Source of the DNA: an uncultured Oscillospiraceae bacterium | GTDB lineage: Bacteria > Bacillota > Clostridia > Oscillospirales > Oscillospiraceae | Direction of reading: 5' to 3' | NCBI GenBank assembly: GCA_944387075.1 | Contig: CALXDO010000075.1 | Span: 1 to 40,885, forward strand | DNA length: 40,885 nt | Shown: positions 7,108-16,348 of the stretch, piece by piece | Position numbering within the stretch: the stretch's first letter is position 1 | Layout of the letters: every line of letters starts with the position of its first letter | Translations under genes and position numbers: made by a program | The notes under the pieces: generated by a model | Database searches by the model: none | Seen by the model: the letters and a program-made list of their open reading frames with translations, nothing else | What the model was told of the DNA's origin: nothing

Positions 7108-8508
7108 TTATTTATTCTGAATATACTGGTCTATGGCGGCAGCGGCCTGTTTTCCCGCCCCCATGGCCAAAATGACGGTGGCGGCACCGGTGACGGCGTC
7201 ACCGCCTGCGTACACGCCCTCCCGGCTGGTCAGGCCGTCGTCTCCGTTGGTGACGATGCAGCCGTGGCGGTTGGTCTCCAGGCCAGGGGTAGTGGAGCGG
7301 ATAAGCGGGTTGGGGCTGGTACCGATGGACATAATCATGGTGTCCACCTCCAGCTGGAACTCACTGCCCTGCTTGACCACAGGACGGCGGCGCCCGGAAG
7401 CGTCCGGCTCGCCCAGCTCCATCTCCACGCAAGTCATGCCGCACACACGGCCATCCTCGTCCCCCAGCACCTCCACGGGGTTGGTGAGGGTCTTGAAGAT
7501 GATGCCCTCTTCCTGGGCGTGCTCCACCTCTTCCTTTCGGGCGGGAAGCTCTTCCATGCCTCGGCGATAGACGATGTACACCTCTTCGGCCCCCATGCGC
7601 TTGGCGCAGCGGGCCGCATCCATGGCCACGTTGCCGCCGCCCACCACCGCCACCTTATGGCTGTGCATGATGGGGGTTTTACTGCCGGGCTGGTAAGCCT
7701 TCATCAGGTTGATGCGAGTCAGGTACTCGTTGGCGGAGTATACCCCCTTCAGACTCTCGCCGGGGATGCCCATAAAGCGAGGCAACCCGGCGCCGCTGGC
7801 GATGTACACCGCCTCAAAGCCATACTCACCCATGAGCTCGTCAATAGTCAGTACCTTGCCAATGACCATGTTGGTCTCGATGGTCACGCCCATGGCTTTC
7901 AGCCCGTCAATCTCCTGCTGCACAATGGCCTTGGGCAGACGGAACTCCGGGATGCCATACACCAGCACACCGCCGGCCAGATGCAAGGCCTCGTAGATGG
8001 TGACCTCATAGCCCAGTTTCGTCAAATCCCCCGCAGCGGTGAGGCCAGAGGGTCCTGCGCCGATGATGGCTACCTTGTGTCCGTTGGGCTGGGGCCGGGT
8101 GGGCGTCTCCTTGACGTGCTCCCGGTGCCAGTCCGCCACAAACCGCTCCAGACGGCCAATGCCCACGCTCTCGCCCTTGATGCCACGGACGCACTTGCCC
8201 TCACACTGGGTCTCCTGGGGACAGACCCGTCCGCACACGGCGGGCAGAGCACTGGAAGCGGAGAGCACCCGATAGGCCCCCTCGAAATCCTCCTCAGCCA
8301 CCTTGCCGATGAAGGCTGGGATGTCGATACCCACCGGACAGCCGGTCTGACAGGGTTTGTTTTTGCAATTCAGGCAGCGCTTGGCCTCAGTCACGGCCAT
8401 TTCTGGGGTGTAGCCCAGTGCTACTTCCTCAAAATTCCGGTTTCTCACCTGGGGCTCCTGGCTGGGCATGGGACACTTGCAGGGGTCCATATTGATCTGG
8501 TGGGCCAT
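7108..8508 (-). CDS. nfnB: NADH-dependent reduced ferredoxin:NADP+ oxidoreductase, NfnB subunit (GltA-like)
   Basis: This is a 466-aa large subunit of the electron-bifurcating transhydrogenase that couples NADH and reduced ferredoxin to NADPH formation. The N-terminus holds two [4Fe-4S] cysteine sets (CLNCKNKPCQTGCP, and CGRVCP with CEGKCVRG). An FAD-binding GAGPSG and an NADP-binding GGGNVAMDAAR follow, and the C-terminus has the GVYAGGD flavin motif. It resembles the small subunit of glutamate synthase, hence the common gltA name, but nfnA immediately upstream makes NfnB the better call. The ATG at 8508 lies one nt after the nfnA stop (TGAGATG), indicating coupling. The longer upstream frame overlaps nfnA and was rejected. 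Confidence 0.92.
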   Translation of the reverse strand: MAHQINMDPCKCPMPSQEPQVRNRNFEEVALGYTPEMAVTEAKRCLNCKNKPCQTGCPVGIDIPAFIGKVAEEDFEGAYRVLSASSALPAVCGRVCPQETQCEGKCVRGIKGESVGIGRLERFVADWHREHVKETPTRPQPNGHKVAIIGAGPSGLTAAGDLTKLGYEVTIYEALHLAGGVLVYGIPEFRLPKAIVQQEIDGLKAMGVTIETNMVIGKVLTIDELMGEYGFEAVYIASGAGLPRFMGIPGESLKGVYSANEYLTRINLMKAYQPGSKTPIMHSHKVAVVGGGNVAMDAARCAKRMGAEEVYIVYRRGMEELPARKEEVEHAQEEGIIFKTLTNPVEVLGDEDGRVCGMTCVEMELGEPDASGRRRPVVKQGSEFQLEVDTMIMSIGTSPNPLIRSTTPGLETNRHGCIVTNGDDGLTSREGVYAGGDAVTGAATVILAMGAGKQAAAAIDQYIQNK

Positions 8509-8509
8509 C

Positions 8510-9352
8510 TCACTGCACCTCCTTGTTGAGCAGGTTGCACGCGGCCTCCCGGGCGTGCGCTTCAAATTCCTTATATGTGGTGCCGCGGTGCATGGCCTCG
8601 TCAAAGTCCACCAAGTGCCCATCGAAATCCGGGCCGTCCACACAGGCAAACTTGGTCTCCCCGCCCACGGTAAGACGGCAGCCGCCACACATGCCGGTGC
8701 CATCAATCATGATGGGATTCATGGACACGGTAGTCTTGATGCCGTACTTCTCGGTGAGCTTGCACACAAATTTCATCATGATGAGGGGGCCAATGGCAAT
8801 GACCTCATCGTACTGGTTGCCCGCCTGGATGAGGGCCTCCAAAGCGTTGGTCACCAGGCCCTTTTCGCCCCAGGTGCCGTCATCACTCATCTTAGCCATG
8901 TGGTCGGACACCGCCTCAAACTCCCGCTCCAGAATCACCAAATCCTTGGAGCGGAAGCCCACGATGCTGTGTACCTCAGCCCCCAGCTCGTGGAGCCGCT
9001 TGGCGGTGGGATAGGCGATGGCACAGCCCACGCCGCCGCCCACCACGGCCACCTTCTTCAGCCCATCTAGCTGGCTGGGACGGCCCAAGGGGCCCACAAA
9101 GTCATGGACCGACTCCCCAGCGTTGAGCTGGTTGAGCTCCATGGTGGTACCGCCGACAATCTGATAAATAATGGTCACCGTGCCGGCTTCCCGGTCAAAA
9201 TCGGCGATGGTTAGAGGAATGCGCTCGGAGTCCTCAAAGGGGCGCACAATGATAAACTGGCCCGGCTGCGCCTTCTTGGCCACCAGTGGGGCCTCAATGA
9301 CCATCTTGGTGACGGTGGGGTTCAGCGGGGTCTTTTCCGCAATTCTAAACAT
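8510..9352 (-). CDS. nfnA: NfnA subunit (ferredoxin-NADP+ reductase-like, FAD/[2Fe-2S])
   Basis: This is a 280-aa partner of NfnB, in the dihydroorotate dehydrogenase electron-transfer subunit family. The FAD domain contains PGQFIIVRP and RIPLTIAD, the NAD-binding part has VGGGVGCA, and the C-terminal [2Fe-2S] cysteines are in MCGGCR and FACVDGPDF. In NfnAB this subunit takes electrons from NADH and carries out part of the bifurcation. The ATG at 9352 has AGGAG 7 nt upstream; a start ten codons earlier falls before the Shine-Dalgarno sequence and was rejected. It lies just downstream of the adh terminator, so transcription may depend on read-through or on a promoter not recognised here. Confidence 0.9.
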   Translation of the reverse strand: MFRIAEKTPLNPTVTKMVIEAPLVAKKAQPGQFIIVRPFEDSERIPLTIADFDREAGTVTIIYQIVGGTTMELNQLNAGESVHDFVGPLGRPSQLDGLKKVAVVGGGVGCAIAYPTAKRLHELGAEVHSIVGFRSKDLVILEREFEAVSDHMAKMSDDGTWGEKGLVTNALEALIQAGNQYDEVIAIGPLIMMKFVCKLTEKYGIKTTVSMNPIMIDGTGMCGGCRLTVGGETKFACVDGPDFDGHLVDFDEAMHRGTTYKEFEAHAREAACNLLNKEVQ

Positions 9353-9380
9353 AACGATCTCCTTCCCTGGGGATTGGAAC

Positions 9381-9416
9381 AAAATAAGGGGAGGGACTTC
9401 CCCCTCCCCTTATTTT
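9381..9416 (-). terminator. terminator between adh and nfnA
   Basis: A 15-bp inverted repeat (9381-9395 with 9402-9416, 6-nt loop) ends in TTTT on the minus strand, 14 nt after the adh stop codon and upstream of nfnA. Confidence 0.85.
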
Positions 9417-9429
9417 ACACACTAAAGGA

Positions 9430-10638
9430 TTAAAAGTCAACGTCCAGGTCGTAATAGCAAGCACGCAGCAGCTTCTCCATGTCCGTCTGGTCAGGCTGAC
9501 GGGGATTGGAGCCGGTGCAGGCATCGCCGATGGCGTTTTTGGCAATCTCAGGCAGCTTGGAGAGGAACTCCTCCTCACCCACAAAGCCAGTCTCGGCAAT
9601 CACGCCGCCCTCGCCGTAGTGCTGGATGCACTGGGGGATCTTCAGCACGTCATTCATATGGCGCAGCTCAGCCACCAGAGCCTCCACCAGGGCCTTTGTG
9701 TCGCCACCCTCCAGGCCCATGAAGCGGGCAATCTCTGCATAACGCTGAGCTGCCTCCTCGTTCTTGGCGTTGTACTGGATGACCTTGGGCAGGTACATGG
9801 CATTGGCGGCTCCATGGATGATGTGGCCGCCCTCAAACACAGCACCAGTCTTGTGGGCCATGGAGTGGACAATGCCCAACAGCGCATTGGAGAAAGCCAT
9901 ACCAGCCAGGCACTGGGCGTTGTGCATCCGGTCGCGCGCCTCCATGTCGCCCTCGTAGGACTTCTTCAGGTCGTTGTGGATCATCTTGATGGCGTGCAGG
10001 GCCAGGGGATCGGTATAGTCACAGTGCGCGGTGGACACATAGGCCTCGATGGCGTGGGTCATAGCGTCCATGCCAGTGTGGGCAGTGAGCTTGGGAGGCA
10101 TCTTCTCCGCCAGATCGGGGTCCACAATGGCCACATCAGGAGTGATGTTGAAGTCAGCCAGGGGATACTTAATGCCCTTGTCGTAGTCGGTGATGACCGA
10201 GAAGGCAGTTACCTCAGTGGCCGTACCAGAGGTCGAGGGGATGGCGCAGAAGTGGGCCTTCTGGCGCAGCGTGGGGAAGTTAAATGGAACAATCAAGTCC
10301 TCAAAGGTCACATCCGGATATTCATAGAACGCCCACATGGCCTTGGCTGCATCAATGGGGCTTCCGCCGCCAATGGCTACGATCCAATCCGGCTGGAACT
10401 GGCGCATGGCCTCGGCGCCCTTCATCACGGTGGTGACGCTGGGGTCCGGCTCCACGCCCTCAAAAATATGTACTTCCATGCCAGCTTCCTTCAACGCGTT
10501 CTCTACACGCTCCAGAAAGCCGAACCGCTTCATGCTGCCACCACCGGTGACCACAAAAGCCTTGGTGCCCTTCAGGTTCTTCAGCTCCTCAAGAGAGCCC
10601 TTACCATGATACAGGTCACGAGGAAGAGTAAAACGCAT
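9430..10638 (-). CDS. iron-containing alcohol dehydrogenase
   Basis: This is a 402-aa group III (Fe-type) alcohol dehydrogenase, probably an NAD(P)H-dependent aldehyde reductase used in fermentation. The cofactor motif GGGSPIDAAK, the signature STSGTATEVT and the metal-ligand motifs are present: GMDAMTHAIEAYVS (Asp and His four apart), HSMAHKTGA, and HGAANAMYLP. The length is usual for stand-alone Fe-ADHs. The ATG at 10638 has GGAGG 8 nt upstream and was chosen over the start five codons earlier. The extended -10 promoter lies about 95 nt upstream. The exact substrate (ethanol, butanol or a diol) cannot be told from the sequence. Confidence 0.92.
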   Translation of the reverse strand: MRFTLPRDLYHGKGSLEELKNLKGTKAFVVTGGGSMKRFGFLERVENALKEAGMEVHIFEGVEPDPSVTTVMKGAEAMRQFQPDWIVAIGGGSPIDAAKAMWAFYEYPDVTFEDLIVPFNFPTLRQKAHFCAIPSTSGTATEVTAFSVITDYDKGIKYPLADFNITPDVAIVDPDLAEKMPPKLTAHTGMDAMTHAIEAYVSTAHCDYTDPLALHAIKMIHNDLKKSYEGDMEARDRMHNAQCLAGMAFSNALLGIVHSMAHKTGAVFEGGHIIHGAANAMYLPKVIQYNAKNEEAAQRYAEIARFMGLEGGDTKALVEALVAELRHMNDVLKIPQCIQHYGEGGVIAETGFVGEEEFLSKLPEIAKNAIGDACTGSNPRQPDQTDMEKLLRACYYDLDVDF

Positions 10639-10731
10639 AATGATTACCTCCATGTGTGGGTTCTATCCATTCCCATGTCGGGATGGACGCTGTGGGCAGG
10701 TCCGTAGGGGGACCTCTGCCCTACAGTGGTG

Positions 10732-10740
10732 ATTATACCA
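10732..10740 (-). promoter_or_regulatory. extended -10 promoter of adh
   Basis: The minus strand reads TGGTATAAT, a perfect extended -10 element. There is no good -35 at 17 nt (TACCAA). It is placed to transcribe adh and possibly nfnAB. Confidence 0.6.
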
Positions 10741-10808
10741 CACACACCCCTGTTTTGGTAGCCTTGTTTTTGTATAAATTGTTAATTTTTATCCGGTAGG
10801 CGAGGTCA

Positions 10809-10825
10809 CGTTTGCCATGCAAACG
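10809..10825. repeat. short inverted repeat upstream of the adh promoter
   Basis: CGTTTGC (10809-10815) and GCAAACG (10819-10825) are separated by CAT. There is no T run on either side, so an operator or a weak transcript-end hairpin for the acyltransferase gene are both possible. Confidence 0.3.
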
Positions 10826-10864
10826 GCACCGCGCCCCCCTTTCCTGTCCACCGCTTATGTCCGT

Positions 10865-11956
10865 TTAGGCAGCAACCGTCTTTTTTCGAATCCTTCCTAT
10901 GGCCTGGCACCACATATCAATGATCTTCCCTGTCACCTTTTCAAACACTAGGGCAAGGAAGATCGTGCCCAACAGCGAGAGAATCAGAAACATATATTTA
11001 TGACTTTGGTTGAACCCAACGGATTGAAGGATGCTCATGGGGATTCTTTGCAAAATATACACACTAAATACATGGTTCCCAAACCAAGTAAGAACAGGAT
11101 TGTCCAGGGATACTTTCATGGTAATCAGCAGCACCAACACCATAAAGGCAGCCGCCCACACTGTATAGCCTTCCACTCCATATGCCAATCTCTTGATATA
11201 GGCAGCACAATAAACAGCGGCAGACATCGCTACCACAGCAAAATACACCATCTCATTTTTCATAACGATCCGGTCAATCCATGGTTTCAACAGGGACCAC
11301 CACACGCCGCCGGAAAACAGAATGATCGTGTTGTAGCAGTAGTCTGGCCGCCCCATGCGAATTTGCCACAGGACAAACAGCATGGACAGTATCGTCAACA
11401 GCACGGATCCCACATAGAGTACTTGGGTGCTGTTTTTCCATTTCAACAGGAAGAATGAAAGAAAAAAAGCTATGTACAGCCCGTATATGGCGAAAATATA
11501 CCAATTGGAATTTCCTACCGTTGCCCATCCAATCATTGAGAGCAGAATCCTGGATGGCGAATATATGGTTCCCCTGGCATACGCCAAAACGAGATATAGG
11601 AATACGGCCACATTGAATTGAAAAAACAGCTTCCAAAACCGGCTGGTCATTACAAAGCGTACATATGGATACCCTTTTCTCTTCACGGATTCCATCATGC
11701 CGTACCCGGAATAGAAAAGGAACGTGGCCACAATCATCTGGCTCAGGTGTCCACGCAATGCGGCGTATACATGATCGTAGGTGCCATTCATCGAAAAATA
11801 CTGGACTCCGTGGCTAAATACGACCAGAATTACAAACAGTCCATTGACCGCTGTGGTAGTGCGCTTTCCCAAATAATCTTGATGGAACTCTCCCTCTTTG
11901 AAAAAGGACAGGTATCGGAATACCACAAAGATTAAGATTAGAAGCAAGATGTCCAT
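10865..11956 (-). CDS. acyltransferase-3 family membrane protein
   Basis: This is a 363-aa polytopic membrane protein with about ten hydrophobic helices and the general pattern of acyltransferase-3 enzymes (VNGLFVILVVFSHG near the N-terminus, FYSGYGMMES after the third helix). Such proteins O-acetylate or otherwise acylate surface polysaccharides at the membrane. The ATG at 11956 has AAGGAG 7 nt upstream; an upstream in-frame start lies before the Shine-Dalgarno sequence. It is the last gene of the glycan locus, separated from the ABC ATPase gene by an inverted repeat. Its base composition is visibly more AT-rich than the flanking metabolic genes. The acyl donor and acceptor are unknown. Confidence 0.75.
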   Translation of the reverse strand: MDILLLILIFVVFRYLSFFKEGEFHQDYLGKRTTTAVNGLFVILVVFSHGVQYFSMNGTYDHVYAALRGHLSQMIVATFLFYSGYGMMESVKRKGYPYVRFVMTSRFWKLFFQFNVAVFLYLVLAYARGTIYSPSRILLSMIGWATVGNSNWYIFAIYGLYIAFFLSFFLLKWKNSTQVLYVGSVLLTILSMLFVLWQIRMGRPDYCYNTIILFSGGVWWSLLKPWIDRIVMKNEMVYFAVVAMSAAVYCAAYIKRLAYGVEGYTVWAAAFMVLVLLITMKVSLDNPVLTWFGNHVFSVYILQRIPMSILQSVGFNQSHKYMFLILSLLGTIFLALVFEKVTGKIIDMWCQAIGRIRKKTVAA

Positions 11957-11988
11957 ATAAGTTCTCCTTTTGTCTTTCATTCCACGAA

Positions 11989-12028
11989 ACACACCCCAAT
12001 CCTGCACAAACGCTGGGTTGGGGTGTGT
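11989..12028 (-). terminator. inverted repeat, possible weak terminator
   Basis: An 11-bp perfect stem (11989-11999 with 12018-12028) has an 18-nt loop that can pair further. Neither side has a real T run. It lies between the ABC ATPase stop and the acyltransferase gene, so it could terminate partly or stabilise the upstream mRNA. Confidence 0.4.
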
Positions 12029-12042
12029 CGATTTGATTCATT

Positions 12043-12807
12043 TTATCTTTCTGGCACGGAAATCTGTCGTTTTCCATCCAGCATCTCCTGATACCGGTCA
12101 CAAATGCCCTGTACATCATCGCCAAACTCCACCTGGTGCCCCTTGTGCAGCCAGAGGATCTTGGTACACATTTCCCGCACCTGAACAATGGAGTGAGAAA
12201 CCAAAATGGTGGTCGCTCCACTTCCAATGATCTCCTTCATCTTCTTTTCGCTTTTTTTCCGGAACGCGCCATCTCCCACCGACAGCACCTCATCCAGGAT
12301 GAGAATGTCCGGCTGTACCAGACAGGCGATGGAGAAGGCCAGTCGGGATTTCATACCGGAAGAAAGCTGCTTAAAGGGCCGTTCTTCAAAGTCTTTCAAG
12401 TCCGCAAAGGCGATGATCTGATCGTACATCTCGTTCATGAACTTCCGGGTATAGCCCAGCATGGCCCCTCGTAGGTAGGTGTTTTCCTGCACCGTCAAAT
12501 CTCCGTCGAATCCGCTGGCCAACTCCAAAAGCGCGGCAATGGTGCCCTCTCGCTTGACATATCCTTCTGTGGGCTCCATAATACCGGAAATTGCCTTGAG
12601 CAACGTGGACTTCCCCGCACCGTTGGTGCCGATGATGCCCAACATGTCCCCTTTTTCCAGGGTAAAGGTGACGTTTTTATCCGCCCAAAATTCCTTTACC
12701 TGGTATTTGCCCCGCAGGCGTCGGGTGATATACTCTTTGATACCGATGTCCTTAAAGTCCCCCGTCATATAGCGGATGGAGACACCGTTCACTTCCAAAA
12801 TACTCAT
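12043..12807 (-). CDS. ABC-type polysaccharide/teichoic acid exporter, ATP-binding subunit (TagH/Wzt-like)
   Basis: This is a 254-aa ATPase that should energise export of a finished lipid-linked glycan with the permease encoded just upstream. The Walker A motif is GTNGAGKST (60-68), the signature LSSGMKSR (148-155), Walker B ILILDE (168-173) and the switch His lies in VSHS. The long insertion before Walker A (about residues 20-40) is typical of the O-antigen/teichoic acid subfamily. There is no C-terminal carbohydrate-binding extension, so terminal-modification-gated export of the E. coli O9a Wzt kind is unlikely. AAGGGAGGGG precedes the ATG. It starts 12 bp after the permease stop. Confidence 0.9.
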   Translation of the reverse strand: MSILEVNGVSIRYMTGDFKDIGIKEYITRRLRGKYQVKEFWADKNVTFTLEKGDMLGIIGTNGAGKSTLLKAISGIMEPTEGYVKREGTIAALLELASGFDGDLTVQENTYLRGAMLGYTRKFMNEMYDQIIAFADLKDFEERPFKQLSSGMKSRLAFSIACLVQPDILILDEVLSVGDGAFRKKSEKKMKEIIGSGATTILVSHSIVQVREMCTKILWLHKGHQVEFGDDVQGICDRYQEMLDGKRQISVPER

Positions 12808-12819
12808 ACGTCCCCTCCC

Positions 12820-13587
12820 TTACACATAGTACAGGAACTTGGTGTTGTACTTTTTATAGACCCACCCGCCAATCGCTAATACAAGAAGGGCGTAAAACAG
12901 AATCAAAACATGGTGCTGTAGGGTGGGTATGGTGCCATATAGGACAATTTTTCTCACATAGGAGATCATTGCATACACCGGATTCAAGTAAAAGAGCTTC
13001 TGGAACAGTGGAGAATACCCATCGGTGGTATAGAAGATGGCAGACATATACATCAGCAGCTGCGTAAACACGCCCCACAGATATTGGATGTCCCGGAAAA
13101 AGACGAACATGGCCGACAAGATCAATCCAACACCGATGTTAAACAGCACCAGACAGAGGATGGGATACACCAGCAAAATAAACTTCCAAGTAAAGGTGAT
13201 TTGATCCAGAACGCAGAACACAAAGAACACACACAGGGTCAAACCAAAGTTGATGAGTGTTTGAATGTTTTTGGAGAACAGGAACAGGTATTTGGGGATA
13301 TTCACCTTGGTGAAAATACTCGCGTTTCCCGTCAACGAGGTCATGCCCTGGCTGGTGGACTCGTTGAAGTAGGAGAACACCAGGTTGCCACAGAACAGAT
13401 AGGTGGTATAGTGGTCCATACCACGACCGAAAAATTGGGTAAACACCAGGCGCAAAACCAGCAGCATCAGCAGCGGAGAGAGCACACTCCACGCCATGCC
13501 CAGCACTGTGCGCTTATACTTCTTTTTGAAGTCTCGCTTCACCAGTTCCTCAAAGAGGAACTGGTACCGTTTCATTTTTTGAATCAT
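12820..13587 (-). CDS. ABC-2 type polysaccharide export permease (TagG/Wzm-like)
   Basis: This is a 255-aa membrane subunit of the exporter. It has an amphipathic N-terminus (LFEELVKRDFKKKYKRTVLGMAW), six predicted transmembrane helices and a family-typical FFGRGMDHYTTYLFCGNLVF segment. The ATG at 13587 has GGAG 7 nt upstream; the 30 extra in-frame residues upstream overlap the preceding gene and were rejected. The gene follows the CDP-glycerol transferase fusion at 35 bp, fitting export of a polyol-phosphate polymer. Confidence 0.9.
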   Translation of the reverse strand: MIQKMKRYQFLFEELVKRDFKKKYKRTVLGMAWSVLSPLLMLLVLRLVFTQFFGRGMDHYTTYLFCGNLVFSYFNESTSQGMTSLTGNASIFTKVNIPKYLFLFSKNIQTLINFGLTLCVFFVFCVLDQITFTWKFILLVYPILCLVLFNIGVGLILSAMFVFFRDIQYLWGVFTQLLMYMSAIFYTTDGYSPLFQKLFYLNPVYAMISYVRKIVLYGTIPTLQHHVLILFYALLVLAIGGWVYKKYNTKFLYYV

Positions 13588-13622
13588 AACATTACTCCAT
13601 ATTACTTCAAATTGAGGTATTC

Positions 13623-16310
13623 TTATTGTTGATTCTCTCGCTCCAACTCCATGATGCGATCGTACACTCTTTGGCAATTGTTATGGTCACTGTAGGCAAA
13701 GAACTGGTCCACACGCTCTTTGTACTTCTGCTTCATCTGGCAACCGTTCTCCATATACTCAATGATACGGTCCACCGTGCCTTCCAGATCGTGCTCTACT
13801 TCTCCGAATCCATCCCGTTCGTAGTCAAAATAACCTTTTTGACACACATGGTCACCGCCAAAAAATTCATTGGCATCGAACTGCGTGTAGATGATCGGTT
13901 TCCTCAAATATGCAAAGTCATAGACCGCAGATGAGTAGTCGGATACCACCAGATTGCTCTGAGCGTACACATCTCGATACTGGGTGGAGACATCGAGAAA
14001 TTCCACATGCTCGTTGCGCTCAAACAAGGACAGAGCCACCTGGAGATTCGGGTGGGGAAAGAATTTAATTGCGTACCCACACCGAGCCGCCGCCTGGATC
14101 AGGCGCTCATGATTGAGCAAAGCATTATAGAATCGGAACAAGGAACTTTCCTCAAACCCAGCTTTCAAAATCCACTGACCCGTGGCCCGGTCAATATGAG
14201 ACATGACATATCGGCGCCATGTCGGCATGATTGTCACTTGTTTTTTCTCGTCCCGATACAGCCGGTCGTAGCGAGGCAATCCGGTCAGCCACACTTCTTT
14301 TTCTGTATAGAAATAGTTGGAGCCTGGCTCCAGAATCGAAGTATTCTCCGGTATGCTGCTGGTTATGAAGCCATAGAGATTCTTGTTGTATTTATTGAGC
14401 CAATCTCCCAAATTGTGTATGATGACTCCATGCTGGAGGAAAATGAACCGAACCTTGGCAAGAACATCGCGGTAGGAATTGCTGTATCCCGTAAATGGAT
14501 TGTAAATTTCCACCTCGGCATGACTGGAAATCACATAGTCACTCAACAGCACCAGCAACTTGTGCTTAAAGGAGTCTGTGGCAACTACCTTTCCTATTTT
14601 CTTCAATTTCTTATAGTCTTCACACTTGCCATTGATGACGAAATAGGCACAAATTTCAGGATGGTTCTCACGTAAGAAGCGGTAAAGTGCCTCTCCATTA
14701 TCCCCTGCTTTGGATGTACGATCAGAAATGATCCAGAGTGGTTTCCGTTTCCACCGTTTCAAAAATTTAAGGAGAATTCTAGCCATAACTGCTTTTCTCG
14801 CACCCAGATCATTGCCTTTCCATAATTCTTTGCAGAATTTTCTCTCCATCACGGCAGGTGTATCGCGGGTACATTTACGAATCAGAATTCGATTTTCCTC
14901 CAGCTGCAGCATCCAATTGTTCTGTACATCATACGAGTACTGGTATATGCCGCACACAGGGAGGAACGTTCCCTCACGGATGTCCGTTAATTCTATTTTT
15001 TTGGTGCCAACCCTTAGATACAGCTGAATCACATGCTCATCCATGGTCAACGGGATGCGAATCTTAAAAATATCCTGGCGATATACCGTTTTCCCCAAAG
15101 CCTTCCCGTCTTCCTTGTGCTGCATGTAACAAGCGGCATGCTCATTTCCATTGCACTCAGCTACAATTTCATAGGTATCATAGGGATTATAAAAGAGGCT
15201 TATGGTTCCCTCGATCTCGCATTGGTCTCCACCCAAACGGACGAACTCCAGTCTTGTTGGAAAGGAGGACATTTTATAGATCAGGCAGTTTCCACTCAAC
15301 AAACCCATGTCCTGATCCAACTCTCGAAGCTTGAGATTGTCGCCATGTTTGAGCCGCAACGCAAAGATTTTGTGCTCCCGCACAATATTTCTCTGCTGAC
15401 AGATAACCACATCATCAATGTAGCTCAACACCTGCTTCAAAAGATCCCAAAATTCAGATAACTCTTCCGAAGATAAGACCTTTTCTGGGATTGCCTTCAG
15501 CTTCAATCGCCATTGAATGTCGTACATAATGGTATTTTGCACAAAGAAGGGAACAAACTCCTCTGTCTTCATGCAGTATTCAATGACATGCAAGCTAAAA
15601 TATTTTAGATAGTCATTATACCACGCCTTGCGCATGGTACTGGACTGAATGGCAGACTGTTCTCCCTCGCTTCGTCTGCGATAGAAGTACACCGCTTCCT
15701 GTACCATTCCCATTGTATGCTTATGCATCAACACCTTCTGAATCAGCTGGGCATCCTCTGCATACTTCAGTCTGTGGTCAAACTCCAACCCCTGAAGTGC
15801 TTCCCATTTGACAAATGAACTGGACAGACTCAGCTGCGGATTTTCCCACTCCGCATCCAGATCCACCACACGGGTCCCCAGGCTGAACTTATAGTTGAGG
15901 ATATGATCTCCCGTCTGCCCATCAAAGAAACACATGGGAATGGCAATCAGGTCTGTCTCATCTTTGTGCTTCTGGTAAAAGGCATAGACATCCGCCAGGG
16001 TGTTCTCTGAGAGCTTGTCATCGGAGTCCAGAAAGTTCACCAACTCGCCCCGGACATGCTTGAGTCCCTCATTCCGGGCCGTGGAAACCCCCCCGTTCTC
16101 CTTGTGCACCACCACGATGTGATCCGGGTAGGCCTTTTGGTAGCTATCACAGATGGCTCCGCTGCCGTCGGTGGACCCATCATCCACCAAGATCAGCTGG
16201 ATATGCTCCATGCCGAAGGTCTGGTGGATCACGCTTTCAATCATTTCCGCCAAAAACGCCTCCACGTTATACACGGCGGTTACAATGGAAATCTTATACT
16301 GCTGCTTCAT
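13623..16310 (-). CDS. bifunctional GT2 glycosyltransferase / CDP-glycerol glycerophosphotransferase (TagF-like)
   Basis: This is an 895-aa fusion. Residues 1 to about 330 are a GT-A family-2 glycosyltransferase (SIVTAVYNVEAFL, LILVDDGSTDGSG, the DSDD metal motif). Residues from about 330 to 500 look like a beta-rich linker domain. From about 500 to 890 is a CDP-glycerol:poly(glycerophosphate) transferase domain (FIFLQHGVIIHNLG, MPTWRR, SDYSSAVYDFAYLRKP, the conserved nucleotide-binding segments). Such enzymes build teichoic-acid-like polyol-phosphate chains or decorate capsules with glycerol phosphate. The gene is clearly lower in GC than flanking genes, which suggests horizontal acquisition. 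It is followed by the ABC exporter. The transferred polyol (glycerol or ribitol) cannot be read from the sequence. Confidence 0.9.
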   Translation of the reverse strand: MKQQYKISIVTAVYNVEAFLAEMIESVIHQTFGMEHIQLILVDDGSTDGSGAICDSYQKAYPDHIVVVHKENGGVSTARNEGLKHVRGELVNFLDSDDKLSENTLADVYAFYQKHKDETDLIAIPMCFFDGQTGDHILNYKFSLGTRVVDLDAEWENPQLSLSSSFVKWEALQGLEFDHRLKYAEDAQLIQKVLMHKHTMGMVQEAVYFYRRRSEGEQSAIQSSTMRKAWYNDYLKYFSLHVIEYCMKTEEFVPFFVQNTIMYDIQWRLKLKAIPEKVLSSEELSEFWDLLKQVLSYIDDVVICQQRNIVREHKIFALRLKHGDNLKLRELDQDMGLLSGNCLIYKMSSFPTRLEFVRLGGDQCEIEGTISLFYNPYDTYEIVAECNGNEHAACYMQHKEDGKALGKTVYRQDIFKIRIPLTMDEHVIQLYLRVGTKKIELTDIREGTFLPVCGIYQYSYDVQNNWMLQLEENRILIRKCTRDTPAVMERKFCKELWKGNDLGARKAVMARILLKFLKRWKRKPLWIISDRTSKAGDNGEALYRFLRENHPEICAYFVINGKCEDYKKLKKIGKVVATDSFKHKLLVLLSDYVISSHAEVEIYNPFTGYSNSYRDVLAKVRFIFLQHGVIIHNLGDWLNKYNKNLYGFITSSIPENTSILEPGSNYFYTEKEVWLTGLPRYDRLYRDEKKQVTIMPTWRRYVMSHIDRATGQWILKAGFEESSLFRFYNALLNHERLIQAAARCGYAIKFFPHPNLQVALSLFERNEHVEFLDVSTQYRDVYAQSNLVVSDYSSAVYDFAYLRKPIIYTQFDANEFFGGDHVCQKGYFDYERDGFGEVEHDLEGTVDRIIEYMENGCQMKQKYKERVDQFFAYSDHNNCQRVYDRIMELERENQQ

Positions 16311-16348
16311 TCCTAATTCTCTCCTGCATCCATTCTATCTTCCGTTTC

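Noticed and set aside
6814..8529. A 571-codon plus-strand open frame
   Set aside because: Beyond about 7075 it is antisense to nfnB and passes through a strong terminator; only the first part resembles a protein (sigma fragment).
10779..10785. TTGTTAA, a possible Rex half-site near adh
   Set aside because: The other half (TATCCGG) does not match TTAACAA, so a Rex operator cannot be supported despite the fitting gene context.
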